A stretch of 64,000 nt of DNA from an uncultured Sphingomonadales bacterium (lineage in GTDB: Bacteria > Pseudomonadota > Alphaproteobacteria > Sphingomonadales > Sphingomonadaceae). Below, one piece after another: positions 1 to 7,533 of this stretch. Position 1 is the first letter of the stretch. Each line of letters starts with the position of its first letter. The position numbers and the translations under genes are program-made. Location of the stretch: the NCBI GenBank assembly GCA_903832325.1, contig CAILBC010000030.1:20734-84733 (forward strand). Reading direction: 5' to 3'. The notes beneath the pieces are model-generated. The model ran no database searches. It saw nothing but the letters and a program-made list of their open reading frames with translations, and had not been told where the DNA came from.

Positions 1-354
1 AACCGGCCCGATATCCAGAATCGTGCCCGGTGTGGGCACCAGCGGGGTAAAACTGTGCCCGCTGCCCACTGCGCGGATCGGCGCGGGCGAAGATTTCACG
101 ATGCGCACGATATCCGCCTCGGTCTGGGCGACGGCGATCGATTTGGGGGTGATGCGCTGCGCGCCCGACCAGTTGGCCCATTCGCCCGGTGCCAGCGGTG
201 CGGGGTTGAAATCGGGCCGCTGGAAATTGCGGCTGCGCCACAGCGCATAGGGCACCCCTGGCACCAGCAGCGCGGCGGCACCGGCGCCGCCCAGCAGCAG
301 CGTGCGCCGCGACAGGCCGGTGGTTTTTGCAGCAGCCTTTGCCTCTCGCATCAT
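1..354 (-). CDS. FAD-linked oxidase of the D-arabinono-1,4-lactone oxidase type, N-terminal part
   Basis: Only the first 118 codons are in the window; the gene runs off the left edge. The start is an ATG at 354 (a second ATG follows at once). The N-terminus has a twin-arginine-like signal (SRRTLLLGG followed by a hydrophobic stretch), which suggests Tat export. Around residues 95-105 it carries GSGHSF, the FAD-binding motif typical of the aldonolactone oxidase/FAD_binding_4 family. The start overlaps the stop of the upstream cytochrome c gene by 4 bp (ATGA), so the two are probably co-translated and may form an oxidase with its electron acceptor. The substrate cannot be inferred from this fragment. 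Confidence 0.8.
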   Translation of the reverse strand, partial: MMREAKAAAKTTGLSRRTLLLGGAGAAALLVPGVPYALWRSRNFQRPDFNPAPLAPGEWANWSGAQRITPKSIAVAQTEADIVRIVKSSPAPIRAVGSGHSFTPLVPTPGTILDIGPV

Positions 355-761
355 TGGGCCCCCGCCATGAAACGGATCAGCGCGCGGTAATCCTGATCGC
401 TGCAATCGGGGCACTGGCCGCGCGCGGGCATGGCGCCGCGCCCGCCGTGGATCGATGCCAGCAGCCCCGCTTCGCCCCGCGCCTGCAATCGGGGCGCCCA
501 GGCGGCGCGGTGGCCCACCAGCGGCGCGCCCGCCCCGGCCACGGCATGGCACAGCTTGCACGACCGGGCATAGCGCGCGGCCAGCGCCGGATCGGCGGGT
601 GCCGCGCTTTCGGCATAGGCGATGTCGGCAGGGCCGGGGGCAGCAACGTCGCCGGCATGCGGCGAACAGGCGGCCAGGGCCCCCGCCAGCGCCACAAGCA
701 AGGCCCCCGCCCGCGCCACAAGCGCAATGCGCCTCATCCCGATTGCCTGATCGATCCCCAT
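351..761 (-). CDS. c-type cytochrome, putative lipoprotein
   Basis: This 136-residue protein has a hydrophobic N-terminus ending in a lipobox-like LAAC near residue 32, then one haem-binding CXXCH (CKLCH) around residue 69. A methionine before MPARGQ is a candidate distal haem ligand. Size and layout fit a class I, cytochrome c5-like electron carrier anchored in the periplasm. It is translationally coupled to the FAD-linked oxidase, for which it is the likely electron acceptor. An ATG at 737 is an alternative start that would still leave the signal region intact. A divergent TetR gene lies on the other side. Confidence 0.8.
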   Translation of the reverse strand: MGIDQAIGMRRIALVARAGALLVALAGALAACSPHAGDVAAPGPADIAYAESAAPADPALAARYARSCKLCHAVAGAGAPLVGHRAAWAPRLQARGEAGLLASIHGGRGAMPARGQCPDCSDQDYRALIRFMAGAQ

Positions 762-774
762 GTTCGCTCCATAC

Positions 775-793
775 GATAGCTATCACTATCATT
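775..793. promoter_or_regulatory. Palindromic candidate TetR operator
   Basis: The perfect palindrome GATAGCTATC is followed by a second half-site, ACTATCAT, in the short gap between the divergent cytochrome/oxidase genes and the TetR gene. This is the usual place for an autoregulatory TetR operator that would control both directions. Confidence 0.5.
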
Positions 794-829
794 ATGGGCT
801 TTTCAAGCACTGTCAAGCCGGTTAGGATC

Positions 830-1474
830 ATGCGCATGCACGATGCCAGACCCGAAGAAGCGCCTGATACCGATCCGCGCGCGCGGCCGGTGCAATCGCG
901 CAGCGCGTCCACCGTCACATTGATGCTCGATACCGCGGCGCATCTGCTGGAGGAAATCGGCTTTGAACGGCTGTCGACCAACCGCATCTGTGCCGTTGCG
1001 GGCCTGACCCCGCCAGCGATCTATCGGTATTTCCCCAACAAATATGCCGTGCTGAAGGCGCTGGGCGAGCGGCTGATGGCCAGCCAGAACGCCGCGCTCG
1101 ATGCCTGGGTGGCGGGCGAATTCGATCCCGATGATCTCGATGGCAGCTATCGCGCGATGCTGGCCGGGCAACTGGCCGCCACGCGCAGCGAAATCGGCGG
1201 GGCCTGGATAATGCGCGCGCTCCATGCCACCCCGGTGCTGGCCGAAGTGCGCCACGCCAGCCACGCCCAGGTCACCGCGATGCTGGCCGAATGGACCCAT
1301 GCGCAATGGCCGCCGATCGGCCTTGATCTGGCGCGGCGCCATGTGCGGCTGATGGTCGAATTCGGCTATGCGGTGATCGAAATGCTGTGCGATCGCGCCG
1401 ATGCCGACGAGGCGCAGACGATTGCCGATGCTGCGCGCATCATGGCCAACGAACATCGGCAGATGCTGGGCTGA
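830..1474 (+). CDS. TetR/AcrR family transcriptional regulator
   Basis: The protein is 214 residues. After a polar tail of about 25 residues comes a TetR_N domain (residues about 30-80) with the helix-turn-helix segment TNRICAVAGLTPPAIYRYFPNK. The C-terminal ligand domain is not specific enough to name an effector. ATG 830 is preferred; ATG 794 in the same frame would add 12 residues and would sit on the palindromic operator. The gene is divergent from the cytochrome c/FAD oxidase pair and probably represses it and itself. Confidence 0.85.
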   Translation: MRMHDARPEEAPDTDPRARPVQSRSASTVTLMLDTAAHLLEEIGFERLSTNRICAVAGLTPPAIYRYFPNKYAVLKALGERLMASQNAALDAWVAGEFDPDDLDGSYRAMLAGQLAATRSEIGGAWIMRALHATPVLAEVRHASHAQVTAMLAEWTHAQWPPIGLDLARRHVRLMVEFGYAVIEMLCDRADADEAQTIADAARIMANEHRQMLG

Positions 1475-1516
1475 ACTGCCTCAAGTGGCAGGTGGCGTTT
1501 GCGCGGCGCGGGGTTC

Positions 1517-1894
1517 ATGCCCCGCAGCATGGCATCCCCCTGGTTCATCCCCCGCGTGACCGTCTGGTATGATGGCGGTTGCCCGCTGTGCCGCCGTGAA
1601 ATCGCGCTGATGCGGCGGCTCGATCGCGCGCACCGGATCGCCTTTATCGACGCGGCCGATCCCGATACCGCCTGCCCGATCGATCGTGCCGACCTGCTGG
1701 CGCGGTTCCACGCGCGCGAAGATGGCAAAGTGCTGTCGGGCGCGGCGGCGTTTGCCGCAATGTGGCGCGCGATCCCGCTGCTGCGCCCGCTGGGCCTGGC
1801 CGCGCGCTGGGCGCCGGTGGGCTGGCTGCTCGAACGCGGCTATCGCTGGTTTCTGCGCCGCCGTCCGGCAATGCAGAAATGGTTCAAAGACTGA
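1517..1894 (+). CDS. DCC-family thiol-disulfide oxidoreductase (DUF393)
   Basis: This small protein carries the family signature VWYDGGCPLCRREI near its N-terminus, with a CXXC pair in a thioredoxin-like context. The following sequence (FIDAADPD, then SGAAAF and a hydrophobic WRAIPLLRPLG helix) is the standard DCC layout. The redox partner is unknown. ATG 1517 is chosen; 1499 and 1529 are possible in the same frame. Its stop abuts the stop of the convergent EamA gene with no gap. Confidence 0.8.
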   Translation: MPRSMASPWFIPRVTVWYDGGCPLCRREIALMRRLDRAHRIAFIDAADPDTACPIDRADLLARFHAREDGKVLSGAAAFAAMWRAIPLLRPLGLAARWAPVGWLLERGYRWFLRRRPAMQKWFKD

Positions 1895-2764
1895 TCAGGC
1901 AAACCGCCTGGCGCCAGCCACGCTGCCCACCACCACCAGCGTCACTGCCACCATCGCCGGCGCAATTGTTTCGTGCAGCACCAGCGCGGCCAGACCCAGA
2001 CCCATGAACGGCTGCAGCAATTGCAATTGCCCCACGCTGGCAATCCCGCCCAGGCTGAGCCCGCGATACCAGAACACAAACCCGATCAGCATGGAAAACA
2101 CCGAAATATAGGCAAGCCCGGCCCAACTCGCCCAGCGCACACTTGCAACGCCCGCCGCCGGCCAGACCAGCGCCACCGCCAGCGCCGACAGCGGCAGCGT
2201 GATCACCAGCGCCCAGCAGATCGCCTGCCATCCGCCCAGATCGCGCGTCAACACCGCGCCTTCGGCATAGCCCAGCCCGCACAGCACGATCCCCGCGATC
2301 ATCAGCGCATCGCCCAGCGGCGTGCCATCACCCCCGCGCAGCAGCGCAAACCCCGCCACCGCCGCCGCGCCGGTCAGCGCAAAGATCCAGAACGCGGCCG
2401 ACGGTCGCTCGCCCCCGCGCGCCACGCCGAACACCGCGGTGCTTAGCGGCAAGAGCCCGATGAACACCAGCGAGCGCGCCGATGTCATGTGCTGCAACGC
2501 CAGCGCGCTGAGCAAGGGAAAGCCCACCACGCAGCCGCCGGCAACCAGCGCCACCCGCTGCCACTGGCCACGATCGGGCCACCGCTGGCGCGTGCCAGCC
2601 AGCATCGCGGCCGCCAGAACCCCTGCAATCAGCGCGCGCAGGGCAGTGAGCAACAGCGGCGACAGCCCCAGCACGGCCAGCCGCGTTGCAGGCATCGATC
2701 CGCTGAAAATCGCCACCCCCAGCAATCCGCTGCCCCAGCCGCGTGTGGAACCCTGCATTGTCAT
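1895..2764 (-). CDS. EamA/DMT-family transporter
   Basis: The 289-residue protein is almost entirely hydrophobic, with about ten membrane segments arranged as two EamA repeats. This is the plan of drug/metabolite transporters such as RhaT and YdcZ-type exporters. The closing segment (GGIASVGQLQLLQPFMGL and then a final helix) is typical of the second EamA repeat. It is divergent from a MocR regulator. Such EamA-MocR pairs are common, and here the operator candidates lie between the two starts. The substrate is unknown; an amine or amino-acid derivative is a guess from the MocR link. Confidence 0.85.
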   Translation of the reverse strand: MTMQGSTRGWGSGLLGVAIFSGSMPATRLAVLGLSPLLLTALRALIAGVLAAAMLAGTRQRWPDRGQWQRVALVAGGCVVGFPLLSALALQHMTSARSLVFIGLLPLSTAVFGVARGGERPSAAFWIFALTGAAAVAGFALLRGGDGTPLGDALMIAGIVLCGLGYAEGAVLTRDLGGWQAICWALVITLPLSALAVALVWPAAGVASVRWASWAGLAYISVFSMLIGFVFWYRGLSLGGIASVGQLQLLQPFMGLGLAALVLHETIAPAMVAVTLVVVGSVAGARRFA

Positions 2765-2814
2765 TCTCCCTGCCGAACATCGGGGTTAGGCAAACAGGGC
2801 TGGCGCAAACAGAG

Positions 2815-2843
2815 ACAGATCAATACAGATCGCATAATCTGTA
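2815..2843. promoter_or_regulatory. Candidate MocR operator: direct plus inverted repeats
   Basis: ACAGATC occurs twice as a direct repeat 10 bp apart (2815-2821 and 2825-2831). The second copy also forms the perfect inverted repeat TACAGAT-N6-ATCTGTA (2824-2843). The site lies in the divergent EamA/MocR gap, 22 bp before the MocR start. MocR regulators commonly bind paired direct repeats with helical spacing, so this is a strong operator candidate. Confidence 0.6.
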
Positions 2844-2865
2844 CTGCATCAAAAGGGATACAGGC

Positions 2866-4239
2866 ATGCGCACAAACCGCATCGGACGGGTGATCGAGGG
2901 CATTCGTGATCGCATTGCCACGCGTCTGCTCAATGCCGGGGATCGCCTGCCTTCGGTGCGGCGTTGTGCCGCGCTGTTCGGCGTGTCGCCCGCCACAGTG
3001 GTTGAAGCCTATGACCGGATGGTGGCCGAAGGGCTGATCACCGCAGTGCCGCGATCGGGCTTTTTCGTGAGCAGCCGCGCCGCCGCGCCGCAAAGCCCGT
3101 CGCAGCGCGCGCCCGCGCGCGACCATGCGATCGATCCGTTCTGGGTATCGCGCCAATCGCTTGATTCACCCGATGCGGCGGACAAGCCCGGCTGTGGCTG
3201 GCTGCCATCGGACTGGCTGCCGCAGCGCGCGCTGGCCCGTGCGCTGCGCGATGTGGGCAAAGACGGGGCGCTGCTCACCGATTATGGCACCACCGCGGGC
3301 GATCCGGTGCTGCGCCGCCAGATCGCGCTGCGGCTGGCGGGAGAAGGGCTGCTGTGCGATCCCGAACAGATCCTGCTGACAGGGTCTGGCACCCAGGCGA
3401 TCGATCTGATCTGCCGCCTGCTGCTGCGCGCAGGCGATGCCGTGTTGCTGGATGATCCGTGCTATTTCAATTACCAGGCGCTGCTGGCGGCGCATGGCGC
3501 CCGGGCGATCAGCGTGCCGTTTGCCGCGAACGGTCCCGATCCGGCGGGGTTTGCCGAAGTGGTCGCCGCGCATCGGCCCCGGCTTTACATCACCAATTCG
3601 GCGCTGCACAATCCGACCGGGGGCCGCCTGACGCTGCCGACCGCGCACCGCCTGCCGGTGATTGCCGCCGCACACGGCATGATCATCGTCGAAGATGATA
3701 TCTTTGCCGATTTCGCCCCCGGGGCGCCGACCATGGCCGTGCTCGATGGCTTGTCGGGAGTGATCCGCATCGGCAGCTTTTCCAAGACGCTGTCGGCCTC
3801 GCTGCGCACCGGCTATATCGCGGCCCGGCCCGAATGGATCGGCGCGCTGGCCGATCTGCAACTGGCCACCGGGTTTGGCGGGCCCAGTCCGCTGGCCGCC
3901 GGGGTGATCAGCCAGGTGCTGGCGAGCGGCACCTATCGCCGGCACATGGACGATCTGCGGCGCAAGCTCGATCGCACGCGGCACACTGTGGGCCAGCGAC
4001 TGGCCGCACTGGGCGTGGTGCCGCAGGGCGATCCGCAGGGCGGTTTTACCCTGTGGTGCCGGTTGCCCGATGGGCAGGACAGCGCGCAGCTTGCCGGTCG
4101 CTGCCTCGATCAGGGGGTGATCCTGGCGCCAGGCAATGTGTTCAGCCCCAGCCAGAGCGCCGCCGCCTTTTTGCGCTTTAACGTCACGCAGACCAGCGAC
4201 CGCGCGCTGCGGGTGTTGGCGCAGGCGATGGAGGCCTGA
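2866..4239 (+). CDS. MocR-type regulator: GntR winged helix fused to a PLP aminotransferase domain
   Basis: The 457-residue protein begins with a GntR winged helix-turn-helix (residues about 5-70, LPSVRRCAALFGVSPATVVEAYDRM). A fold-type I aminotransferase domain follows (about 95-450). The PLP-site motifs are visible: NSALHNPTG, EDDIFADF and GSFSKTLS, whose lysine is the expected PLP Schiff-base residue. Such proteins are regulators that sense an amine or pyridoxal phosphate rather than enzymes. The neighbouring divergent EamA transporter is the likely target. ATG 2866 gives the normal family N-terminus; the open frame starting at 2743 is an upstream extension. Confidence 0.9.
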   Translation: MRTNRIGRVIEGIRDRIATRLLNAGDRLPSVRRCAALFGVSPATVVEAYDRMVAEGLITAVPRSGFFVSSRAAAPQSPSQRAPARDHAIDPFWVSRQSLDSPDAADKPGCGWLPSDWLPQRALARALRDVGKDGALLTDYGTTAGDPVLRRQIALRLAGEGLLCDPEQILLTGSGTQAIDLICRLLLRAGDAVLLDDPCYFNYQALLAAHGARAISVPFAANGPDPAGFAEVVAAHRPRLYITNSALHNPTGGRLTLPTAHRLPVIAAAHGMIIVEDDIFADFAPGAPTMAVLDGLSGVIRIGSFSKTLSASLRTGYIAARPEWIGALADLQLATGFGGPSPLAAGVISQVLASGTYRRHMDDLRRKLDRTRHTVGQRLAALGVVPQGDPQGGFTLWCRLPDGQDSAQLAGRCLDQGVILAPGNVFSPSQSAAAFLRFNVTQTSDRALRVLAQAMEA

Positions 4240-4305
4240 TCCATCAGGTCATCGAATTGTCACCGGGTACCGCCAAGCACGTCGTACCACACCACAGGCG
4301 ATCCT

Positions 4306-4371
4306 ATGACAGGTTCCGGCCCATGACAGGTTCCGGCCCATGAAAGGTTCCGGCCCATGAAAGGTTCCGGC
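4306..4371. repeat. 17-bp tandem repeat carrying ribosome-binding site and ATG
   Basis: Four copies of a 17-bp unit (core ATGACAGGTTCCGGCCC, later copies ATGAAAGG...) place ATG codons at 4306, 4323, 4340 and 4357. Each ATG is preceded by an AGG-containing purine stretch. Because 17 is not a multiple of three, successive ATGs fall in different frames. Only 4357 (and 4372) open into ppk2. Confidence 0.85.
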
Positions 4372-5298
4372 ATGCGAAAATTTGACGCGCAGACCACCGC
4401 GCGGCTGCAGCAGGAAATCGAGGACAGTTTCGACGAAGAGCTTGAAATCGAGCTGTCGGAAAGCCTGGCCAACATGATGGCCGACGATGCCGAACTGGCC
4501 GAAGCCGCCACGCGCCATGCGGCCGAGCTGGATCGGCGGACCTATTTCCACGAACTGTTCCGCCTGCAGCACGAATTGATCCGGTTGCAAGACTGGGTGG
4601 TGGATCAGGGCCTCAAAATGGTCGTGCTGTTCGAAGGGCGCGATTCTGCGGGCAAGGGCGGGGCGATCAAGCGCATCACCCAGCGGCTCAATCCGCGGGT
4701 GGTGCGCACTGTTGCGCTGCCCGCGCCATCGGAACGCGAACGCACGCAGTGGTATTTTCAGCGTTATGTGCCGCATCTGCCCGCGGCGGGCGAAATCGTG
4801 CTGTTTGACCGGTCATGGTACAACCGTGCCGGGGTCGAACGCGTGATGGGCTTTTGCAGCGAAGGCGATGTCGAGGAATTTTTCCGCTCCGTGCCCGAAT
4901 TCGAACGCATGCTGGTGCGATCGGGCATCATCCTGATCAAATACTGGTTTTCGATCACCGATGCCGAACAGCAATTCCGCTTTCACATGCGCATCCATGA
5001 TCCGCTGAAACAGTGGAAACTGTCGCCGATGGATGTGGAAAGCCGCCGCCGCTGGGAAGATTATACCCGCGCAAAAGAGGCGATGCTGGAACACACCCAT
5101 ATCCCCGAGGCGCCGTGGTGGGTGGTGCGCGCCGATGACAAGCGCCGCGCGCGGCTGAACTGCATTGCCCATCTGCTGGCGCAAGTGCCGCATGGCGAAA
5201 TCACCCGGCCGACGGTGGTCCTGCCGCCGCGCGTGCGGAATCCCGACTATACACGCCACCCCATCCCCGATGCGATGCACGTGCCCGAAATCTGGTGA
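4357..5298 (+). CDS. ppk2: Polyphosphate kinase 2 (PPK2)
   Basis: The 313-residue enzyme transfers phosphate between polyphosphate and nucleotides in the cytoplasm. It shows the PPK2 Walker A loop GRDSAGKGG (about residue 93), the Walker B segment FDRSWYNR (about 150) and the lid/DPxKxWKLSPMD segment. The length fits a single-domain class I PPK2. An acidic N-terminal extension of about 60 residues precedes the core. ATG 4357 lies in the last copy of the 17-bp repeat; ATG 4372 (MRKFDAQ) is an equally plausible start. No partner gene is attached. Confidence 0.92.
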   Translation: MKGSGMRKFDAQTTARLQQEIEDSFDEELEIELSESLANMMADDAELAEAATRHAAELDRRTYFHELFRLQHELIRLQDWVVDQGLKMVVLFEGRDSAGKGGAIKRITQRLNPRVVRTVALPAPSERERTQWYFQRYVPHLPAAGEIVLFDRSWYNRAGVERVMGFCSEGDVEEFFRSVPEFERMLVRSGIILIKYWFSITDAEQQFRFHMRIHDPLKQWKLSPMDVESRRRWEDYTRAKEAMLEHTHIPEAPWWVVRADDKRRARLNCIAHLLAQVPHGEITRPTVVLPPRVRNPDYTRHPIPDAMHVPEIW

Positions 5299-5317
5299 CC
5301 GGGTTCCGGACTGTGAT

Positions 5318-5392
5318 GATATTTTGTTAAAATATCAGAGTATTACGGGCTTTTGTTGTCACCTGATGGCATGATAGTGAATCCTGCCATCA
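5318..5392. terminator. Two hairpins between convergent ppk2 and mocA
   Basis: A perfect AT-rich inverted repeat, GATATTTT-gtt-AAAATATC (5318-5336), is followed by TGATGGCA-N13-TGCCATCA (5364-5392). They lie between convergent stop codons and probably act as a bidirectional terminator pair. The AT-rich palindrome stands out against the GC-rich surroundings. Confidence 0.5.
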
Positions 5393-5396
5393 CACT

Positions 5397-5960
5397 CTAT
5401 GCCCCCAGCAGGATCGCCGCGCGGGCAAGGTCTTCGGGCCGGTCAATGTCGATCGCGGCATCGGCGCTGAGCCTCAGCGCGGGCGCATCGCGCAGCAGGG
5501 CGCCCGCGCCGCGATCCCCCTGCAACGCGCCCAGCGCGGCAAAATGGCGCGCGCCGAACAGCGCCGGTGGCATCGCGCTTACTGGACCCGTGCTGGCCAG
5601 GCGGTCCCCGTCGAATGCGGCCAGCATCGCCATAATATGGCTGCGCGGCACCAGCGGCATATCGGCCAGCGCCACCATCACCGCCTGCGCTCCGCCGGCG
5701 ATTGCCGCCGCCAGTCCCAGCGCCAGCGAACGCGCCTGCGGGGCGCCCGGCGGATCGAGCAGGACCGTGGCATAGCCGGGCAGGGGCGGGGTTTCAGGGC
5801 CGACCACTGCAATATGTGCGGCAAAGGGAATGGCTCGCAGCATGTCTGCGGCGTGATGCGCCACCGGCTTGCCAGCCAGCGGCGCGGCCAGTTTGCCCCC
5901 GCCAAAGCGTTCGCCACGCCCTGCGGCAAGCAGGATCAGCGCAATGTCCGGATTGGTCAC
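5397..5960 (-). CDS. MocA/MobA-like nucleotidyltransferase
   Basis: The 187-residue protein begins ALILLAAGRGERFGGGKL, the NTP-binding loop of the MobA/MocA family. VALADMPLVP follows, where the aspartate binds metal. This family attaches CMP or GMP to molybdopterin. MocA (CTP:molybdopterin cytidylyltransferase) typically serves the xanthine dehydrogenase/CO dehydrogenase family and is often paired with XdhC, as here. GTG 5960 is chosen because it lies 10 bp past the xdhC stop and gives the family N-terminus; a longer frame from 6026 would overlap xdhC. No molybdoenzyme gene is in the window. Confidence 0.8.
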   Translation of the reverse strand: MTNPDIALILLAAGRGERFGGGKLAAPLAGKPVAHHAADMLRAIPFAAHIAVVGPETPPLPGYATVLLDPPGAPQARSLALGLAAAIAGGAQAVMVALADMPLVPRSHIMAMLAAFDGDRLASTGPVSAMPPALFGARHFAALGALQGDRGAGALLRDAPALRLSADAAIDIDRPEDLARAAILLGA

Positions 5961-5970
5961 GCCGCCAAAA

Positions 5971-6873
5971 TCAGGCAGTCTGGGCAGAACCGGGGGTCCA
6001 TGCCACGCGCCCGGCGCAGGCTTCATAATCCTGCACCAGCTCGGCCAGGATCGACAGCGCCAGGGTGGCAGGGTTGCGCGTGCCGGGGATCAGCCCGATT
6101 GTGCCGCGCAGGGCATCGATGCACGATGCCGGCACGCCCTGTTCGCGCAAAGCCTCGATCCGCGTGCGATGCGTGCGCCGGCTGCCCACCGCGCCATGAT
6201 AGAACGCGGGCAGCGCCAGCGCCTGGGGCAGCAGGAATTCCTCCCAATCGCGATCGTGAAACAGGAACACGATCGCCGTCCACGGGTCCACCGACAATGC
6301 GGGAAACTGCATGCGCGTCACCATCGGCTGGATGCCTTCATCCAGCCCACCATCCTGCATCGGCGCATGCGCGCTGACCTCGATGCCATAGGCGCGCGCC
6401 AGCCGCACCAGCGCGACCAGGTCTTCGCCATGGCCCAGCGCAATCAGCCGCAGCCCGGGGGCATAGTCCTGCACATGGTCGCCCAGCCGGATCTGCGCCG
6501 GTTCGCGCCGGTCAATCCGCGCCAGTGCCACCGCCACCAGCGCCGGATCGGGGCGCGGCACAAACAAGAGGTCTATTCCCCCGCCACAGGGCAGGCGCAC
6601 ATCGATATAGGGCGATCCGATGCCATAACGCACAGTGCGCGCGCATCCTGCAGCCAGCACATCCATCGCTTCGGCAACGATGGCGCGTTCGACACAGCCA
6701 CCCGAAAACGATCCGACGCTGCGGCCATCGGCCAGCACCGCCATCTGCGTGCCGATCGATCGCGACGAGCTGCCTTCGATCCCGGTCAGCGTGACAAGCA
6801 CGCCGGGAATCCCTTCGCGCGCGCCCCGGTCGATCAGCCGCAAGGCATCAATCGGGCGCGCGGCGATCATCAT
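5971..6873 (-). CDS. xdhC: XdhC/CoxI-family molybdenum cofactor chaperone
   Basis: The 300-residue protein has the XdhC/CoxI N-terminal domain (VLVTLTGIEGSSSRSIGTQMAV ... GSFSGGCVE, residues about 20-60). Its C-terminal Rossmann-like domain includes HGAVGSRRTHRTR. XdhC proteins bind and protect sulfurated Moco and insert it into molybdenum hydroxylases. The start at 6873 overlaps the stop of the cytochrome c gene by 4 bp (ATGA), which puts xdhC in the aau operon. That is unexpected, since aromatic amine dehydrogenase contains no molybdenum. Confidence 0.85.
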   Translation of the reverse strand: MMIAARPIDALRLIDRGAREGIPGVLVTLTGIEGSSSRSIGTQMAVLADGRSVGSFSGGCVERAIVAEAMDVLAAGCARTVRYGIGSPYIDVRLPCGGGIDLLFVPRPDPALVAVALARIDRREPAQIRLGDHVQDYAPGLRLIALGHGEDLVALVRLARAYGIEVSAHAPMQDGGLDEGIQPMVTRMQFPALSVDPWTAIVFLFHDRDWEEFLLPQALALPAFYHGAVGSRRTHRTRIEALREQGVPASCIDALRGTIGLIPGTRNPATLALSILAELVQDYEACAGRVAWTPGSAQTA

Positions 6874-7529
6874 TGCACCGATGCGGTGTTTGGCAGCACG
6901 GCCCGGCTGCCGGGATAGAGCAGGCGGATCGAAGCCGGGGCATGGCACCGGTCGATCAACTGTTTGGCCAGGCGCAGCCGTTCCGCAGTCAGATTGGTGT
7001 TGGTCAGCGCCTGCAGCCGTTCGCGCGCCACTTCATCGGCGGTGAAAGGCAATGTGCCCGCCGGCGCGGTGCCTTTGCCGAGCACGAACACCACATAGTT
7101 CATCAGATCGGCCAGTTCGCCGTTGTCCTTGATCCGGCTGTGCGCCACGTTGGGCAGGCGCAGCAGATAGGCGCGCGCTTCGGGTGTGCACATGAACCAG
7201 CCCACCCGGCCTTCCAGTTCGGGCAGATGCGCCGGCACGGTATCACCGTTGACCCCGTGGCAGCCGCCGCAGTTCTCGATGTAATCGAGCCGCGCCTGCC
7301 CGGGATCGGACATGGTCGTTTCGGGATCGAACTTTGCAGCGGCCGTTTCGGATGAAGGGCCTGCCGGGCTATCCGCCGATCCATCTGCCGGGCCATCTGC
7401 CGGGGCCGCGCGCAGCCCGGTGCGGGGCAGGGCGAGGCCGGTTGCCAATGCCACCGCCCCCAGCCCCAGCAGCGCCAGTCGCGCCGTTTTTGCCCGCAAT
7501 CCGTTCATCAGTCCCAGCCGGTTGTGCAT
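6870..7529 (-). CDS. Periplasmic monohaem cytochrome c of the amine dehydrogenase operon
   Basis: The 219-residue protein has a signal-like N-terminus (LALLGLGAVALATGLAL), a low-complexity Ala/Pro/Ser linker and one CXXCH (CGGCH, about residue 92). It starts 4 bp after the aauA stop. The aau cluster of Alcaligenes faecalis likewise has a small monohaem c cytochrome gene directly after aauA, so this is the likely electron acceptor or relay for the amine dehydrogenase. ATG 7508 is an alternative start. The C-terminal half, with about 80 residues beyond the haem domain (ADEVARERLQALTNTN...), is of unknown function. Confidence 0.8.
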   Translation of the reverse strand: MHNRLGLMNGLRAKTARLALLGLGAVALATGLALPRTGLRAAPADGPADGSADSPAGPSSETAAAKFDPETTMSDPGQARLDYIENCGGCHGVNGDTVPAHLPELEGRVGWFMCTPEARAYLLRLPNVAHSRIKDNGELADLMNYVVFVLGKGTAPAGTLPFTADEVARERLQALTNTNLTAERLRLAKQLIDRCHAPASIRLLYPGSRAVLPNTASVQ

Positions 7530-7533
7530 GCTG

